Assembly: GCA_964655195.1 (NCBI GenBank)
Contig: CAZZLK010000044.1
Span: 1-8,828, forward strand
From: DUMJ01 sp964655195
Lineage (GTDB): Bacteria > DUMJ01
Direction of reading: 5' to 3'
Length of the DNA stretch: 8,828 bases
Positions within the stretch are counted from its first letter, which is position 1; the number at the start of each line of letters is the position of its first letter. Both the position numbers and the translations under genes were made by a program. The notes below the pieces were generated by a model that had not been told where the DNA came from, ran no database searches, and saw only the letters and a program-made list of their open reading frames with translations. This document shows, one piece after another, positions 6,357 to 8,828 of this stretch.

Positions 6357-8759
6357 GTGAGGAATTTCCTTATGAAAGATTCTATTGGGATAGAGTATAA
6401 TTTCACAGATCATCCTTATCACCTTTGCTTCAACAAACCAGCTAATGCTTGGAATCAAGCACTACCACTGGGTAATGGTAGGCTTGGTGCAATGATTTAT
6501 GGCCATACCTCTATAGAACGAATTCAGTTAAATGATGATTCGCTATGGTCTGGTACATTTATTAATCGCAATAATCCTTCTCTTAAGGAGAAACTTCCTA
6601 AGATTCGAGAGCTCGTACTTGCAGGTGACATATATCATGCGGAGGAACTTATTATGCAATATATGGTAGGTACGCCTATCTCTATGAGACATTATACAAC
6701 GTTAGGTGAACTGGACCTAGCATTAGATCAACATTTGCCCTTCATTATGGGATGGGTTCCAAGTAGTATTGGCTGTGAAAACTATTACTGTGATCTTGAC
6801 CTAATGAATGGACTCCTTAATATCAGCTGGACGTATACAGATGTGCGTTTCTATCGAGAGATGTTTATTAGTTATCCAGCACAAGTTATGGCTATCCGTT
6901 TTATAAGTGAAAAACCAGGAATGATTAACCTAGATGTAATGTTAAACCGTGCTGTTATCTCTGACGAAGTAGATATAGATGAACGTAGACCTGGACGACG
7001 AATAGGGAGAAGATGGCCGACGGTCAATGCTGACTTTATTCGCACTGTAGACAATCGTACACTGCTTATGTGTGGGAATGAGAGTGGAGTGAAGTTTGCT
7101 ACTGCAGTGCGAGTTGTGTGCGACGGTGAAATGGAAAATCCTGTTTCACAGTTGCTTGCTCGGAAGTGTAAAGAAGTGATATTGTATTTAGCATCCTCTA
7201 CCTCTAATCGGTGCGAGGACTATGTATCAGAAGTATTTAGACGACTAGATGCAGCCGAGAAGAAGGGTTATACAACTTTACGCGAAGAACATATCAAGGA
7301 TTTTTCTTCTTTAATGTGGCGATGTACACTAGATCTTGGTCCATCACCAGTAAAACCTGTTGATGAAAGAATTGATGCGGTACGTTCTGGTGACAATGAC
7401 CCGGCATTGGCGGCATTATATTTCCAATTTGGTCGTTACTTAATTGTTTCTGGCAGTCGCGAAGGCAGCGCACCACTAAATTTGCAGGGGATATGGAACG
7501 CCGACTTTATGCCTATATGGGATAGCAAATATACTTTAAACATCAATCTTCAGATGAACTATTGGCCTGTAGAGGTTTGTAATCTTTCCGAATTGCATAT
7601 GCCTTTAATGGAATTGTTGGAAAAGATGCATGAAAAAGGACAGGAAACAGCTAGGGTTATGTATGGTATGCGTGGTATGGTATGTCATCATAATACGGAT
7701 TTTTATGGTGATTGTGCGCCACAGGATTTGTATATGGCTGCTACGCCTTGGGTGACCGGTGGAGCATGGCTTGCTCTACATATATGGGAACATTATTTGT
7801 TCACGAAGGATCTGAATTTTCTGCGCAGAATGTACCCGATTTTGAAGGATTTGGCGATGTTCTATGAGGACTTTTTAATTGAAGTAGACGGAAAACTTGT
7901 GACATGCCCTTCAGTATCACCTGAAAACCGGTATATCCTACCAGATGGGTATGATACGCCTATTTGTATAAGCCCTGCAATGGACAACCAAATATTGCGT
8001 GAATTCTTTGCAGTTTGTATTCAGGTAGCAAATCTTCTAAATATAGACCAAGGATTGATCCCAAAATGGACAGAAATTATTTTACGTTTGCCTAAGGATA
8101 AAATTGGTTCGAAAGGTCAATTGCTTGAATGGGATCAGGAATACCCTGAACTTACGCCGGGAATGGGTCATATTTCACACTTATTTGCCTGTTATCCTGG
8201 TAAGGGAATTAACTGGAAAGATACACCAGAATTAATGAAAGCTGTCAGAAAGTCGCTAGAACTTCGTATAGAACACGGTGCAGGCAAGAGGGGTTGGCCA
8301 TTAGCATGGTATATCAATATATATGCACGGCTTCTAGATGGAGAAAAGACAGATGAGCTTATCCGTAAAATGCTTACCAACTCTAGCACTCGTAACTTGC
8401 TAAATGCTACTCCAATCTTTCAGATAGACGGTAACCTAGGTGCAACAGCAGGTATAGCGGAATGCTTGCTACAAAGCCATATTGCGTTACATTTTCTTCC
8501 CGCATTGCCTACTTCATGGCGGGAAGGGAGTGTCAGAGGTTTACGTGCACGAGGAGGGTATGAAGTTGATATAAAATGGAAAGAAGGAAAGCTTGTTGAG
8601 GCCATTGTCAGACCGCAATTTACGGGAACTATTGAAGTGGTTGGTGAATTGCTAAAAGTAATATGTGAGGAATCATTAATCCCAGTAGAAAAAACGGAAA
8701 TTGGATTTAAGTTTTTTGCAGAGAGTAATAAATTATATAAACTTGTACCAAAAAATTAG
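6357..8759 (+). CDS. Glycoside hydrolase family 95, alpha-L-fucosidase type
   Basis: GH95 enzymes remove terminal alpha-1,2-linked L-fucose (some remove L-galactose) by inversion, from substrates such as 2'-fucosyllactose or xyloglucan side chains. The 800-aa product is full length for the family. The N-terminal beta domain has ALPLGNGRLGAMIYG and IQLNDDSLWSG (about residues 36-67), then comes the (alpha/alpha)6 barrel, and a C-terminal beta domain ends the protein. The catalytic residues known from Bifidobacterium AfcA have counterparts: N395 and N397 in TLNINLQMNYW (water activation), E523 in SVSPENRY (general acid) and D691 in FQIDGNLG. There is no signal peptide, so the enzyme is cytoplasmic and acts on imported oligosaccharide. 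The start is a GTG at 6357 with AAGGAGA (6341-6347), or an ATG at 6372 with GAGG (6359-6362); either keeps the domain intact. Thirty-three of 47 arginine codons are CGN, unlike the left-hand genes, which suggests acquisition by transfer. Fucose versus galactose specificity is not decided here. Confidence 0.93.
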   Translation: MRNFLMKDSIGIEYNFTDHPYHLCFNKPANAWNQALPLGNGRLGAMIYGHTSIERIQLNDDSLWSGTFINRNNPSLKEKLPKIRELVLAGDIYHAEELIMQYMVGTPISMRHYTTLGELDLALDQHLPFIMGWVPSSIGCENYYCDLDLMNGLLNISWTYTDVRFYREMFISYPAQVMAIRFISEKPGMINLDVMLNRAVISDEVDIDERRPGRRIGRRWPTVNADFIRTVDNRTLLMCGNESGVKFATAVRVVCDGEMENPVSQLLARKCKEVILYLASSTSNRCEDYVSEVFRRLDAAEKKGYTTLREEHIKDFSSLMWRCTLDLGPSPVKPVDERIDAVRSGDNDPALAALYFQFGRYLIVSGSREGSAPLNLQGIWNADFMPIWDSKYTLNINLQMNYWPVEVCNLSELHMPLMELLEKMHEKGQETARVMYGMRGMVCHHNTDFYGDCAPQDLYMAATPWVTGGAWLALHIWEHYLFTKDLNFLRRMYPILKDLAMFYEDFLIEVDGKLVTCPSVSPENRYILPDGYDTPICISPAMDNQILREFFAVCIQVANLLNIDQGLIPKWTEIILRLPKDKIGSKGQLLEWDQEYPELTPGMGHISHLFACYPGKGINWKDTPELMKAVRKSLELRIEHGAGKRGWPLAWYINIYARLLDGEKTDELIRKMLTNSSTRNLLNATPIFQIDGNLGATAGIAECLLQSHIALHFLPALPTSWREGSVRGLRARGGYEVDIKWKEGKLVEAIVRPQFTGTIEVVGELLKVICEESLIPVEKTEIGFKFFAESNKLYKLVPKN

Positions 8760-8828
8760 AAATGCTGGGGAAGTGCGAGGGACAGTAATCTCTCTTAATT
8801 CATTGAGGGGGAACGTTACCTTTCCTAG
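8760..8828 (+). other. Downstream region with a possible LacI-type half-conserved palindrome
   Basis: No terminator and no start codon for a next gene are visible in these 69 bases. GGGAACGTTACC at 8809-8820 is a 12-bp palindrome with one mismatched pair, centred on CG. Its complement shares the octamer GGTAACGT with the operator region at 4413-4420. This may be a second site for the same regulator ahead of the next transcription unit, but so short a match could be chance. Confidence 0.2.

Noticed and set aside
6062..6406. 114-codon open frame on the - strand across the intercistronic hairpin
   Set aside because: It lies antisense to the binding-protein end and GH95 start, has no family resemblance and no good ribosome site.

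Overview
The window comes from an A+T-rich bacterial chromosome. It has four complete or partial housekeeping-type genes on the left (1-4205) and a two-gene carbohydrate locus on the right (4646-8759). The left-hand genes encode arginine almost only with AGA/AGG and use ATA freely. Together with a GTP-type PEP carboxykinase, a PAC2-family protein, and a large sugar-binding protein with a Sec signal but no lipobox cysteine, this suggests a diderm, possibly thermophilic anaerobe of the Atribacterota/Dictyoglomota/Thermotogota kind. That placement is inference; no marker gene here decides it.

Left part. A 5'-complete but truncated DHA2-type MFS efflux gene runs leftward off the edge from 743. 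It diverges from bioY (848-1423, biotin uptake S component). The two genes share a compact intergenic region where two good sigma-70 promoters face opposite ways and their -10 boxes overlap almost completely. pckG (1536-3305, GTP-dependent PEPCK with intact active site) follows bioY on the + strand, probably with its own weak promoter. It converges on a PAC2-family gene (4205-3321, - strand). A perfect 12-bp palindromic terminator lies between them and also supplies the last codon and stop codon of both genes.

Right part. A 440-bp intergenic region (4206-4645) holds the leftward PAC2 promoter, a CTTTTGC-rich inverted repeat, and a near-consensus rightward promoter. A LacI/CcpA-type operator covers the predicted transcription start. 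After it comes an untranslated leader of about 230 nt with two mutually exclusive hairpins. The leader precedes a 545-aa sugar ABC substrate-binding protein (LplA/YtcQ-like), a perfect 16-bp intercistronic hairpin without a T tract, and a complete cytoplasmic GH95 glycosidase (alpha-L-fucosidase type). No permease, ATPase or regulator is present in the window.

The likely logic of the right part is regulated uptake of a fucosylated (or alpha-L-galactosylated) oligosaccharide and removal of its terminal sugar inside the cell. Arginine codon choice changes sharply across the window: CGN is 3 of 61 in the left genes, 7 of 26 in the binding-protein gene and 33 of 47 in the GH95 gene. This points to a more recent origin by transfer for the sugar locus, especially the GH95 gene. 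No RNA genes, insertion sequences or CRISPR arrays were seen.
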